Origin: JAJFFW01 sp965263375
GTDB lineage: Bacteria > Pseudomonadota > Alphaproteobacteria > Caulobacterales > Parvularculaceae
Length of the DNA: 64,000 nt
Direction: 5' to 3'
Assembly: GCA_965263375.1 (NCBI GenBank)
Contig: OZ253669.1
Span: 2,170,001-2,234,000, forward strand
In this document: positions 16,731 through 25,543 of the stretch, piece by piece
How positions within the stretch are numbered: the first letter of the stretch is position 1
Layout of the letters: each line of letters starts with the position of its first letter
The notes under the pieces: generated by a model
The model's input: the letters and a program-made list of their open reading frames with translations, nothing else
What the model was told of the DNA's origin: nothing
The model's database searches: none
Translations under genes and position numbers: made by a program

Positions 16731-17357
16731 CTATTCAGCAGCAACGGCATGCCCTGACGGCAGACGCGCCTCAGCCGTCGCTCCGCCCAAAAACGGATTA
16801 TCTAAAAATGGACTGCCCACAGATTTAAGATAAGCTGTGTCATTTATATTAAGGCGCAAAATTGTAACATCGCCATATTCGGGATGATGCTTTTCAGCCT
16901 GAGGCACGTAACCGAAGCGAGAAAAATAGCGCACAAGATGGCTGTTACAATCCATGTAACAACTATCCACCTCTAGCGTTAATCCGAAGATAAAATTGAA
17001 CCGCAAGATATCAAGGGACAGAGAGGTGCGTCGATGTTCTTTCGCAACCATATAACGCGTGCATATACTCGTCATCGCACGGTCTTGGTCGGTTAAACGA
17101 TTGATGCCGTAAAAATCTTCGTAATAACCGAGCGCCCCCTCACGAGGAAGGTTATTCCGCACGCAAGCGACAATCTCATCGGCGCAATATACAATTGTAT
17201 GATGCGCAGTATCATCGAGGAAATCTTTTATCGTCTTCGTCTCATGACATGCATCAGACTGAGGACGATTCATTTCCTCAACATAGATCTTGTACCGGAA
17301 AGCATACAGCTCATCCGGGCAATCGGCGGCCGTATGCGTCCTAAATGTATATCTCAT
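16731..17357 (-). CDS. LuxI/FeeM-like N-acyltransferase (GNAT fold)
   Basis: The 208-residue protein resembles N-acyl amino acid synthases (FeeM) and homoserine-lactone synthases (LuxI), which join an acyl chain to an amino-acid amine. Seen are FRYKIYVEEMNRP with Arg21 (compare LuxI Arg24), DFLDDTAHH with Asp45/Asp48-49, IVACVRNNL with Arg67, and ICTRYMVAKEHRR with Arg101, followed by a GNAT-like segment. The start codon overlaps the stop of the upstream diiron-protein gene (ATGA), so the two are translationally coupled. Product and acyl donor are unknown; an exosortase-associated acyltransferase or thermostable-haemolysin-type GNAT is the alternative family assignment. Confidence 0.65.
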   Translation of the reverse strand: MRYTFRTHTAADCPDELYAFRYKIYVEEMNRPQSDACHETKTIKDFLDDTAHHTIVYCADEIVACVRNNLPREGALGYYEDFYGINRLTDQDRAMTSICTRYMVAKEHRRTSLSLDILRFNFIFGLTLEVDSCYMDCNSHLVRYFSRFGYVPQAEKHHPEYGDVTILRLNINDTAYLKSVGSPFLDNPFLGGATAEARLPSGHAVAAE

Positions 17358-18106
17358 GCAACAGCAAAGCCTTTGCCTTGCTCCTTATGAAGGTGAGCAT
17401 CCGCCTGCACTTCATGCCAAGCCCAGCCGGTATCGCGCTCCCCAACTTCTGCATCTTCGATAGAAGCCGCAATCATTTGGGAATATAGATAACCGGTTGT
17501 ACGCATCGCGTATTCAATAGCATCCAAATCTTCATCGCTATTGACCAAAACTTCCGCATATCGCTCCATCATACGGTTATGCTCATGATCAAGCTCAATA
17601 TGCTCAGTCAACCACGACATGGCGCCGTCGGGCACGCCGATATCCTTAATATGGCCGGCAATCGCATGACCGGCCGTTGTCGGCGCAAATTCAAGGAAGA
17701 ATAAGTACCCGAGAGACCCAAGATGGTTAAGGTTGTAAGTTTGATGAAAAGCAAAGGACGTTAACGCCGTTGTCGCTGGTAAAGGATTTTTGTAAGGAAC
17801 ATCCTTCCCTTCCCCGCCAAGCGTAATATAGTCGTTCAGCGCAAGTTGCTCGTGCCCAACCTCAGAAAGCGCGTGCTTAAACACGTTGCGCACCATTTGG
17901 CGGTGACGCCCGCGGAAATAGACGGTTGATAACACTTGCAATTGCGGATTTTCACGAACGTAATAATAAACCTGCTTCACATATGAGCGGTAAGCCTCAA
18001 CGGTAATCCCGCCAGCCGCCAATCGCTGCATTGGCGGAGAGCTCATGAACTCGTTCAATACGATCTCAAAACGATCCCGTAGCTCGCTAAATCTTTTCTG
18101 TGCCAT
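17354..18106 (-). CDS. Haem-oxygenase-like diiron (iron-containing redox enzyme family) protein
   Basis: The 250-residue, probably all-helical protein resembles the TenA/PqqC/UndA superfamily of haem-oxygenase-like diiron oxidases. Candidate metal ligands are Glu82 and His85 (SEVGHEQL), Glu139 (FFLEFAP) and Asp173/His176 in HIELDHEHNRMM. Members perform oxidative decarboxylation, N-oxidation or C-C cleavage on small molecules. The ATG at 18106 was chosen because the 43 upstream codons are AT-rich and overlap an operator-like repeat array. It is the first gene of a coupled operon with the N-acyltransferase, so it may oxidise the acylated product or its precursor. The reaction is unknown. Confidence 0.7.
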   Translation of the reverse strand: MAQKRFSELRDRFEIVLNEFMSSPPMQRLAAGGITVEAYRSYVKQVYYYVRENPQLQVLSTVYFRGRHRQMVRNVFKHALSEVGHEQLALNDYITLGGEGKDVPYKNPLPATTALTSFAFHQTYNLNHLGSLGYLFFLEFAPTTAGHAIAGHIKDIGVPDGAMSWLTEHIELDHEHNRMMERYAEVLVNSDEDLDAIEYAMRTTGYLYSQMIAASIEDAEVGERDTGWAWHEVQADAHLHKEQGKGFAVA

Positions 18107-18127
18107 GACGAAAAATTTTAATCCTTT

Positions 18128-18205
18128 GTTAACTATGCTTAGAATATAGTTAACATTCAAAATTTTCAACGAATTTTTAGTTAACAGACATAAATATAGG
18201 TTAAC
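18128..18205. promoter_or_regulatory. Array of ATAGTTAAC-type sites upstream of the diiron-protein gene
   Basis: A perfect inverted repeat GTTAACTAT (18128-18136), nine bases, ATAGTTAAC (18146-18154) is followed by TAGTTAAC (18178-18185) and ATAGGTTAAC (18196-18205). It lies 22-100 bases from the ATG of the diiron-protein gene, in the divergent region shared with the histidine kinase gene. The spacing and symmetry look like operators for a dimeric regulator; the regulator is not identified in the window. Confidence 0.6.
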
Positions 18206-18387
18206 GACTTCTTTAAAAATCTGCATGCGCCCCAAAATACGTAGCCGTCACAAATACGTCAGGTTGCAAGGAAGTTCGCGTGCAATCCATAACATTTTAG
18301 TGAATAGGTTAGGAATGCACGGTGGTTTTGTTTACGAATAAATAAGCCCGCCCGTGTAATAACAGCATATGGAGTATCAAAGCGCGC

Positions 18388-19821
18388 ATGCGTTTAGCGG
18401 GTCTTGCGTCTATGACTAAAATAAGGTTGATCAACGGACGCTTTGCTTCCTCACAAACTGAGGCGGCATATCAGGCGCATGTTTTTGAGCGTCACTTAAA
18501 AAGCAATATCTGGAGCACAATGCTCGCATTGCTCTTGTTTGTCGCTTATACGCCCTCCGATTTTGTGGATTCGGCAAAGCCAATGCAAAGCGTTGCTGTC
18601 CGCCTATCAATCTTTTTTTGCGGCGCTGGCCTTTTATCGCTTTTAGCGCACAAAAAGATCGCGCCTTATTATGATGCGATTTGCACAACAATTGTTGCGC
18701 TAATAGGTGTTGGATTTATCATCAATATCGGGTTACAGCCCACGCTGAACAACACCTATTACATTGGCATCATCCAAGGGATTATTTTCTTCAGCCTGTT
18801 GCTCAGACTACATTTTTTGAGCACAGCCATCGCCCTCTCAACGTCTTTTACAGGCTTTATATTTGTCGCCTTTTCAAAAGGCGATAACACCGCCGCCGCC
18901 CTTCAAACAGCAAACGTTGCGATGGTCGCAATCACGTGCTTGGCTGGCGTCTATTTCTTACAGCGTTACCAGCGGGCGGACTTTGTGAAGTCACAAATTA
19001 TCCAACAACAAAACGATAAGTTGACTGAACTTTTAGCGGATGCAAGGCGAGATCAAAATCGTAAACTAGCAGCGCTGAATATGCTTTTGCATATGGTGCG
19101 CACGCCAATCCATCAAATTTCCGGCTTTACTGATATAATGCTGTCAAAACTTTCAACGGCGGCCAATGATAGCGAAGATCAAATTGGCTCAGAATGCCTT
19201 GACAGCGCCAATTATATAAAAGCCGCCTCTGATAGCTTAAGACAGAACGTATCCAAATTGTTATCCTATCACAAATTGGACGAGCTAGAACGAAGCGCCG
19301 CCCCAGAAGAAATAGAACTTGAAGATTTCCTTTGGGACCACACAGCGCTAATTGAAGAAGACATAGACATTTCAATTGACTGTGACGTTACAAGCTTAAC
19401 CGTCGACCGCAGAATTTTGCAAACCGCTATCGACCATCTGGTGAACAATTTTGAGCATCACAAAGAAGAGATTTCCACTCTAAGTATTAACGCCCGCGCC
19501 AACCAAGATAACATAGCAATAACATTTAAAGATGACGGCCCCGGCATTGATGCTGAAAAGTTCAAAAGCGCTATTAAGCCTCTCAACGAAATTGAGAACT
19601 ATCTTAATGGCGACGGCAGCAGCCCGACAATGGGCCTACGTTCTGTCGCGCGCGTGATGGAAATCGCCGCTGGCCGTTTCGAATACACCTATGATAACGG
19701 CTCTTTATTCTCCATTACTTTTCCAAGCAACCCGCCAATAGCAAGAAAAGAGCACACCCTTGCAAGAGAAATAGAGGAGCAATCCGCCCAACCCCTCTCC
19801 AAAGAGGGTTTGGCGGCCTAG
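18388..19821 (+). CDS. Membrane-bound sensor histidine kinase
   Basis: The 477-residue protein has about six hydrophobic helices in residues 45-205 with no large periplasmic domain, then a coiled linker. A HisKA domain has phospho-acceptor His235 in LHMVRTPIHQISGF. The HATPase domain has an N-box around Asn353-354 (LVNNFEHH), DDGPGID near 382 and GLRSVARVMEIAAG as the G2-like loop. The architecture suits detection of a membrane-soluble ligand, as in CqsS/LqsS-type kinases, though homology to these was not tested. No response regulator is adjacent. It is divergent from the diiron-protein/acyltransferase operon. An internal ATG eight codons later is an alternative start. Confidence 0.82.
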   Translation: MRLAGLASMTKIRLINGRFASSQTEAAYQAHVFERHLKSNIWSTMLALLLFVAYTPSDFVDSAKPMQSVAVRLSIFFCGAGLLSLLAHKKIAPYYDAICTTIVALIGVGFIINIGLQPTLNNTYYIGIIQGIIFFSLLLRLHFLSTAIALSTSFTGFIFVAFSKGDNTAAALQTANVAMVAITCLAGVYFLQRYQRADFVKSQIIQQQNDKLTELLADARRDQNRKLAALNMLLHMVRTPIHQISGFTDIMLSKLSTAANDSEDQIGSECLDSANYIKAASDSLRQNVSKLLSYHKLDELERSAAPEEIELEDFLWDHTALIEEDIDISIDCDVTSLTVDRRILQTAIDHLVNNFEHHKEEISTLSINARANQDNIAITFKDDGPGIDAEKFKSAIKPLNEIENYLNGDGSSPTMGLRSVARVMEIAAGRFEYTYDNGSLFSITFPSNPPIARKEHTLAREIEEQSAQPLSKEGLAA

Positions 19822-20056
19822 CGAAAGCCCCCTTACACCAAATAGGGGATTTTTATTACTTTATAAGTATCTATCGCTCTATATTCTAGCGCCCATGGCT
19901 CATATTTGCACCTGTTTTGACCTATTTAGGCGCGAACAAGGCGAGCAGTCGGCTCACAAATTAAAAAAGTTAAAATTTTAGGCGTTTCCCCGCTCGACGG
20001 GTATACAATTCAACGCTATCGTCAAACGTGTAACAGTCAATCTCAAGGGAGAGGAG

Positions 20057-20857
20057 ATGACGACACGTTACGCCTTAATTACAGGCGCTTCGTCTGGAAT
20101 CGGCTTGGCTTTTGCGACTCTAATCGCAAAGCAAGGGTGGGATATTGGCCTCGCGGCAAGACGTGGCGAGCGGCTAAACGCAATCGCCGATGACCTTTCC
20201 GCCGCCTATAATGTTAACACAGATGTATTACCTGTGGACCTTTCCACACCTAGTGGCGCTGAAGATCTTTTAGCAAAGGTCAAAAAAGCAGGACGGACAG
20301 TCGATGCGCTGATCAACAATGCGGGCACATCAATTCCGCAACGCTTTGACAAAACACTCCTTGATGATCACAAACTATTCATTACACTGACTGTTACATC
20401 GCCAGTTACACTCTGTCACGGCGTTGCTCCGGCGATGATTGACAAAGGATGGGGGCGGATAATCAATATCAGCTCTATTGCCGCCCTCTCCTCCGGCGGC
20501 AAGGGCCATGCCCTCTATCCGGCCGGCAAATCATTCCTCCTTAAATTCTCCCAATCCCTAAACGCTGAACTATCCCCCTATGGCGTGTTCTCGACTGCCG
20601 TCATTCCTGGTTTTGTTGAGACAAACTTTCAAGTCGCTAATGGCATGGCGGATAAGGCGCCGTCTACGCCCAAACGGTTCACACAATCCCCCCACGACGT
20701 CGCTGAAGAAGCTTGGCGGCGCAATAACAAAGGCGTGGAAATTGTGGCGCCCGGCCTTTTCTCAAAAACAGCCGCAGCGTTTCTTAGAGCGCTGCCAGAA
20801 CCGTTGAGCCGATCAATCACACGCGCCCAAGCAGAAAAATTTTATATCGGAGACTAA
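20057..20857 (+). CDS. Short-chain dehydrogenase/reductase
   Basis: The 266-residue classical SDR uses NAD(P) for oxidation or reduction of an alcohol/carbonyl pair. The cofactor motif TGASSGIG is at residues 9-16, NNAG at 87-90, and the active site comprises Ser139/140 (NISS), Tyr154 and Lys158 (YPAGK). A strong GGGAGAGGAG precedes the ATG. It lies 2 bases ahead of the GMC oxidoreductase gene, almost certainly in one operon. Substrate is unknown; neighbours suggest modification of a fatty-acid-derived molecule. Confidence 0.88.
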   Translation: MTTRYALITGASSGIGLAFATLIAKQGWDIGLAARRGERLNAIADDLSAAYNVNTDVLPVDLSTPSGAEDLLAKVKKAGRTVDALINNAGTSIPQRFDKTLLDDHKLFITLTVTSPVTLCHGVAPAMIDKGWGRIINISSIAALSSGGKGHALYPAGKSFLLKFSQSLNAELSPYGVFSTAVIPGFVETNFQVANGMADKAPSTPKRFTQSPHDVAEEAWRRNNKGVEIVAPGLFSKTAAAFLRALPEPLSRSITRAQAEKFYIGD

Positions 20858-20859
20858 GG

Positions 20860-22461
20860 ATGGATGACGCCGCTACAATCTTTGCAACTGAACCGACAGA
20901 CACCGCCAAAACATATGACATCGTTATCATAGGCGCAGGCGCCAGCGGCGCCACCCTCGCCCAGGCATTAGCAAAGACAGGTAAGTCAATTCTTATACTC
21001 GAAAGGGGCGAGTATCTGCCGATCGAGGCGGATAATTGGAATCCGAAAGAAGTTTTTATTAAGCACCGCTATCGAACGCATGAAAAATGGGTGGACCGAA
21101 AGGGCAAAGACTTCATTCCGAACACCCATTACTGGGTGGGCGGAAATACGATTTTTTACGGCGCCGCGCTATACCGCTTTAGACGCCGCGATTTTGAACG
21201 AACAGATCATTATGGCGGCGGCGTCTCGCCGGCCTGGCCTATATCCTATGATGACCTTTCCGATTATTATACGCAAGCTGAACAGTTGTGGGGTGTGCAC
21301 GGTATTCGAGGCGAAGACCCCACAGGCGATGCAACAGCACCGGCTTACCCTCACCCACCCCTAAAAGATGATCCGGAAATAACCAAGTTAAAGGGAAAGT
21401 TATCCGGGCTCGGCCTAACCCCATTTTCTATGCCCATGGCCGTTGATCGTGACGAGGCCGACACCCGAGACAGCCCGTGTATTCGCTGTAAAACATGTGG
21501 CGGTTTCCCTTGTCTGCGCGAAGCCAAGAATGATGGCCGCAAAATGGTTGAATACGCGACAACACACCCAAATGTAGCGCTGTTAGCTGGTGCAAAAGTT
21601 ACGCGTTTGGATACCGATAGCACTGGCGCGCAAATTACCGGCGTGCAATATGAAAAGGATGGTGAACGCTACACTGCCAAAGGGGACCTAATCATTTTAG
21701 CCGCGGGCGCGGTTAATTCTGCAGCTTTATTGCTGGCGTCAGCTAATGATAAGCACCCTAACGGTCTTGCTAATGGCTCCGATCAAGTTGGACGCAATTA
21801 CATGTTCCACACCTCAACCGCATCAATGTCCTTTGCACCGCCCAAAATTGAAACCACCTTTCCCAAAACCATTGCGCTTAATGACTATTATTGGGGTGAC
21901 CCTGATGGCGGGTTCGACTATCCAATGGGACATATTCAAATGCTGGAATATTTAAGCCCGGATGTTATTCGCGGACAACTTGCTCGAAACGTTCCCGCCT
22001 GGCTTATTCCGAATTTTTTAACGTCCTATCTAAGCGAACGAATTTTACCGTTTCTCGTGATGACGGAAGATTTACCTGAAGCGCGCAATCGCGTTCAACT
22101 GACCCCAGAGGGACAGATCAAGATCAACTATTGGCACAATAACCTTCATGCCCATAAACGCTTGATTTCAAAATTCCACGCAGCGATGTCAAAAGCCGGA
22201 AGACGATGCCAGTGCTTTCGCGGATATCGCGCCCAGATGGACGCCATCATTCCCCTTTACGGCACAGCACATCAATGCGGCACTTTACGCATGGGAAATG
22301 ACCCTAAAAATTCCGTAGTCGATGCTTCTTGCAAGAGTCATGAGATTGACAACCTCTATGTCGCGGATACAAGCGTTTTTGTCTCAAGCGCGGCGGTGAA
22401 CCCTGCGCTGACTGCAATCGCTAATAGTTTGCGGATCGCAGATTTAATAAACGCTGCATAG
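20860..22461 (+). CDS. GMC-family FAD-dependent oxidoreductase
   Basis: The 533-residue flavoenzyme has the dinucleotide fold DIVIIGAGASGATLAQAL at residues 20-37 with the ribose-binding Glu in ILILERGEYL, the GMC signature region YWVGGNTIFYGAAL near 90, and a C-terminal active-site block HQCGTLRMG near 470 with SSAAVNPALTAIANS near 505. A cysteine cluster CIRCKTCGGFPC near 207 is typical of the bacterial subgroup acting on sugars or alcohols. It oxidises an alcohol at the FAD. It shares an operon with the SDR two bases upstream, and the pair could perform successive redox steps on one substrate. Confidence 0.87.
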   Translation: MDDAATIFATEPTDTAKTYDIVIIGAGASGATLAQALAKTGKSILILERGEYLPIEADNWNPKEVFIKHRYRTHEKWVDRKGKDFIPNTHYWVGGNTIFYGAALYRFRRRDFERTDHYGGGVSPAWPISYDDLSDYYTQAEQLWGVHGIRGEDPTGDATAPAYPHPPLKDDPEITKLKGKLSGLGLTPFSMPMAVDRDEADTRDSPCIRCKTCGGFPCLREAKNDGRKMVEYATTHPNVALLAGAKVTRLDTDSTGAQITGVQYEKDGERYTAKGDLIILAAGAVNSAALLLASANDKHPNGLANGSDQVGRNYMFHTSTASMSFAPPKIETTFPKTIALNDYYWGDPDGGFDYPMGHIQMLEYLSPDVIRGQLARNVPAWLIPNFLTSYLSERILPFLVMTEDLPEARNRVQLTPEGQIKINYWHNNLHAHKRLISKFHAAMSKAGRRCQCFRGYRAQMDAIIPLYGTAHQCGTLRMGNDPKNSVVDASCKSHEIDNLYVADTSVFVSSAAVNPALTAIANSLRIADLINAA

Positions 22462-22854
22462 CGAAAAGATGCCATCGGCCGGCTCAAACACCAATGCAAC
22501 CAGCTGCGCAATCAACTGGTCGTGGGGGCCTGGGGAATAAAAGACCATCACGCACGCCCAATGTTTAAACTATAAAGGTTGCGTTGCCGATTAGACACGA
22601 CGAAAACTTGACAGAACGCCGTAATCTCAATACCAGGCGACAGTGCATTTTTTGTAGCGCGCGCAAGCATTTCCCGCCCTCTCAATCTGGCGTGAATCCT
22701 GCATACAATATAAGACGACGCCGCCTCGACCAAAATTGTACATTATGGATATGACGCATCGCTTGTTTGCGGAAAAGCGGCGCGTTGAATTTAGACCGCT
22801 TTAACCCACTAGCGCCCTTTTCAGAGTGCTGTTTAAACAAGTCGTGCGAGTTTT
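22462..22854. other. Intergenic region between GMC oxidoreductase and DEAD-box helicase
   Basis: No convincing gene is present. TTGACA occurs at about 22607 but without a well-spaced -10. TGTTTAAAC occurs twice (near 22561 and 22830), the second shortly before the helicase ATG. The helicase 5' untranslated region may be long, as is common for cold-induced RNA helicases, but no known motif is seen. Confidence 0.35.
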
Positions 22855-24201
22855 ATGACGTTTGAAGATCTTGGCCTTGACGCGCCATTACTCACCGCTT
22901 TGTCTGAGGCGGGGTATGAAAACCCAACCCCTATTCAAGAAGCAGCCATCCCAGAGGCGTTAACCGGCCGCGATGTGTTAGGTATTGCCCAGACCGGAAC
23001 GGGCAAAACTGCTTCCTTTACTTTACCGATGATCCATCGCCTCGCAAAAGGCCGCGCCAGAGCGCGCATGCCGCGTTCTTTAGTGCTTGCTCCAACAAGA
23101 GAACTGGCAGCACAAGTCGCTGAAAACTTTGAAAAATACGGCAAATATTACAAATTATCGATGGCGCTGCTGATTGGCGGCGTTTCTTTTGCGGACCAAG
23201 ACGCAAAACTGACACGCGGCGTTGACGTATTAATCGCGACACCGGGCCGCTTACTCGATCATTTTGAGCGTGGCCGCCTGCTCCTAACGGGTATTGAGAT
23301 TATGGTGGTCGATGAAGCCGACCGCATGTTAGACATGGGCTTCATCCCTGATATTGAACGTATTTTTAAGCTAACGCCGCCACGCCGCCAGACCTTGTTT
23401 TTCTCAGCGACAATGCCGCCGGAAATTCAACGCCTAACAGACGCGTTTTTAAAAGATCCGAAGCGTGTCGAAGTGTCAAAACCGGCGACAACCGCCGATA
23501 CGATTGATCAGAAAATTCTGCGCGTGCCGTCAAAAGACGATTCGGTAAAACGCGAAGCGCTGCGTGCTCTCGTTTCGATGGACGATGTGAAAAACGGCAT
23601 TATTTTTTGCAATCGTAAGTCCACGGTCGATATCGTCGCAAAATCTCTTCAAAAACATGACTTTAACGCACGTCCAATTCATGGCGATCTTCCACAAGCA
23701 TTCCGCATGGAAACTCTGGATAAGTTTCGCACTGATGAAGTGCAATTTCTTGTCGCGTCTGATGTCGCTGCGAGAGGCCTCGATATTCCAAATGTCAGCC
23801 ATGTTTTCAACTATGACGCCCCAATCCATGCGGATGATTATGTCCACCGCATTGGCCGCACAGGACGTGCAGGAAACAAAGGCGCCGCATTTATGCTCAT
23901 TACGCCAAGCGACGACAAACCATACGACACAATTTTGCGCACGATTGGCCGCGACGCGATTGACGAGATTGAACTAGGTGAAGGTTTCTTTAGTGAAGCG
24001 GTGGAACGCGCCGCGAAGAAATCCGACCGCCGCGGCGGGCGCCGGCGACGCGATGAAGACGGCGGATCAGATAAAAAGCGTAATTCGCGCGCAACGCGTT
24101 CACGGTCTTCTAGGCAGGACAGTCGTATATCGGCGCCAATTGAACCGGAAGACAAAGTCGTCGGCATGGGCGACCACGTGCCTGCGTTCATGTTACGTTA
24201 A
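22855..24201 (+). CDS. DEAD-box ATP-dependent RNA helicase (RhlE-like)
   Basis: The 448-residue protein unwinds RNA duplexes in ribosome assembly or mRNA decay. All core motifs are present in order: Q motif NPTPIQEAAIP, AQTGTGKTASF (I), PTRELAAQ (Ia), TPGRLLDH (Ib), DEADRMLDMGF (II), SATMP (III), then IIFCNRK, ARGLDIP (V) and HRIGRTGRAG (VI) in the second RecA domain. The C-terminal 70 residues are rich in Arg/Lys/Ser/Asp and probably disordered, typical for RhlE-type helicases. It is monocistronic. Confidence 0.93.
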   Translation: MTFEDLGLDAPLLTALSEAGYENPTPIQEAAIPEALTGRDVLGIAQTGTGKTASFTLPMIHRLAKGRARARMPRSLVLAPTRELAAQVAENFEKYGKYYKLSMALLIGGVSFADQDAKLTRGVDVLIATPGRLLDHFERGRLLLTGIEIMVVDEADRMLDMGFIPDIERIFKLTPPRRQTLFFSATMPPEIQRLTDAFLKDPKRVEVSKPATTADTIDQKILRVPSKDDSVKREALRALVSMDDVKNGIIFCNRKSTVDIVAKSLQKHDFNARPIHGDLPQAFRMETLDKFRTDEVQFLVASDVAARGLDIPNVSHVFNYDAPIHADDYVHRIGRTGRAGNKGAAFMLITPSDDKPYDTILRTIGRDAIDEIELGEGFFSEAVERAAKKSDRRGGRRRRDEDGGSDKKRNSRATRSRSSRQDSRISAPIEPEDKVVGMGDHVPAFMLR

Positions 24202-24347
24202 ACTTACTAAATTTTATCTATAATTATGACTAAGGGATGCAAGAAAATCCCTATAAAAACTTCGTTTGATTAGTCCCGTGCACAGCTTTCGTTTACAAAA
24301 GCTTGGTATACCTAGTCGCATAGCAAAGCGCACTGGAAAGATCTCCC

Positions 24348-25412
24348 ATGGATACTGCATTCGAGCAAACACACCGTATTGCTAAACTTGCAATGGACAC
24401 GTTAAAGTCCATGGCCCTTGCGGCGACGCCCCACAATATAGAATTGTGGTATGAGCATATTGAAGGGCGCAACCCAAGCCTGTCGCGTGATATTCAAAAA
24501 TGCTTAGAGCGCCATGGCGAGATTACACAAGATCAAGCCGATCAGCTGTATCATCGCTATGTGGTCCACGGCGATCTTGCTGATGATATGATGAGCTTGA
24601 TGACGAAGTTCGAAAGCGAGATCAATCAATTATCTTCCGTCATTGAATCATCTGGCGCAAAAGCCGAAAGCCGCGGCGAAACACTGCAATCTTTATCAAG
24701 CGAACTTTCTGAAACAGCAGAAGGCAACCCCGCTGTCAGCGCGATCATCGAAAATGTTGTCAGCGTCGTAAAGTCTGTGCGCGAAGAAAATGATAAATTA
24801 ACCGCTCGTCTAGCCGATAGCGCAGATGAGATTTCAGGCCTGCGCGAGAGCATCGAAAATGTTCAAAAGGAAGCCTTAACTGATGGGCTAACCGGCCTTA
24901 ACAACCGGCGTACATTCGATAACGCAATTGTCAATTTGCTGAAGTCTTCAAAAGAAGAAAACGAGGAACTGTCTTTAATTTTATCAGACATCGATTTCTT
25001 CAAAAAGTTCAATGATAAATGGGGCCATCAAACGGGCGACCAAGTGCTTAAACTTGTCGCCGATGTGATGAACTCAAACATTAAAGGCCAAGATGTTCTC
25101 GCCCGTTTTGGCGGTGAAGAATTCGCTATATTGCTTCCCGGCACGTCCACTGAAAATGCTGCGCTTTTAGCCGACCGCATTCGCCGGGCCGTCGAAACCC
25201 GTCGTTTGAAAAAACGCAGCACCGGCGAAGACCTTGGCGTCGTTACCGTTTCCATGGGTGTTGCAAATGCGAGCGCGACCGACACGGTTGAAAGCTTAAT
25301 CGAGCGCGCTGACAAATGCCTATATCTTGCAAAAGATCTAGGGCGTAATCAGGTCGTCACCGAAGATCATGAAAGCGCACCAGAAGACCTCAAAGAAAGC
25401 GGCGCAGCATAA
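24348..25412 (+). CDS. Diguanylate cyclase (GGDEF domain, cytoplasmic)
   Basis: The 354-residue protein has no membrane segments. An N-terminal helical region of about 165 residues with predicted coiled coil precedes a GGDEF domain starting at EALTDGLTGLNNRRTFD. The catalytic signature is ARFGGEEFAILLPG, an active GGEEF form that makes cyclic di-GMP from two GTP. The inhibitory I-site position holds KGQD rather than RxxD, so product inhibition may be weakened. The N-terminal region (LAATPHNIELWYEHIEGRN) looks like the conserved sensor/dimerisation module of alphaproteobacterial cyclases. It has its own terminator. Confidence 0.9.
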   Translation: MDTAFEQTHRIAKLAMDTLKSMALAATPHNIELWYEHIEGRNPSLSRDIQKCLERHGEITQDQADQLYHRYVVHGDLADDMMSLMTKFESEINQLSSVIESSGAKAESRGETLQSLSSELSETAEGNPAVSAIIENVVSVVKSVREENDKLTARLADSADEISGLRESIENVQKEALTDGLTGLNNRRTFDNAIVNLLKSSKEENEELSLILSDIDFFKKFNDKWGHQTGDQVLKLVADVMNSNIKGQDVLARFGGEEFAILLPGTSTENAALLADRIRRAVETRRLKKRSTGEDLGVVTVSMGVANASATDTVESLIERADKCLYLAKDLGRNQVVTEDHESAPEDLKESGAA

Positions 25413-25436
25413 AATAAGGGAATTTTCCCTTATTTT
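25411..25436 (+). terminator. Terminator after the diguanylate cyclase gene
   Basis: AAAATAAGGGAA-tt-TTCCCTTATTTT is a perfect 12-base inverted repeat starting inside the stop codon and ending in a T-rich run. Confidence 0.7.
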
Positions 25437-25543
25437 GTTGAAAACTAACACGCGACAGCCTGAAGTCTGCGCCAATCTCGCCTTAATTAAGCGTCATATT
25501 ACCTTCATCAACATTCGGCTCGGGGGCAGAATGGAGATGGGCA

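Noticed and set aside
18107..18235. N-terminal extension of the diiron protein
   Set aside because: The 43 upstream codons are AT-rich, hydrophobic without pattern, and overlap the operator-like repeats; ATG 18106 gives the expected fold start.
22548..22733. Small minus-strand open frame upstream of the DEAD-box helicase
   Set aside because: No ribosome binding site, and it lies across the expected helicase promoter region.
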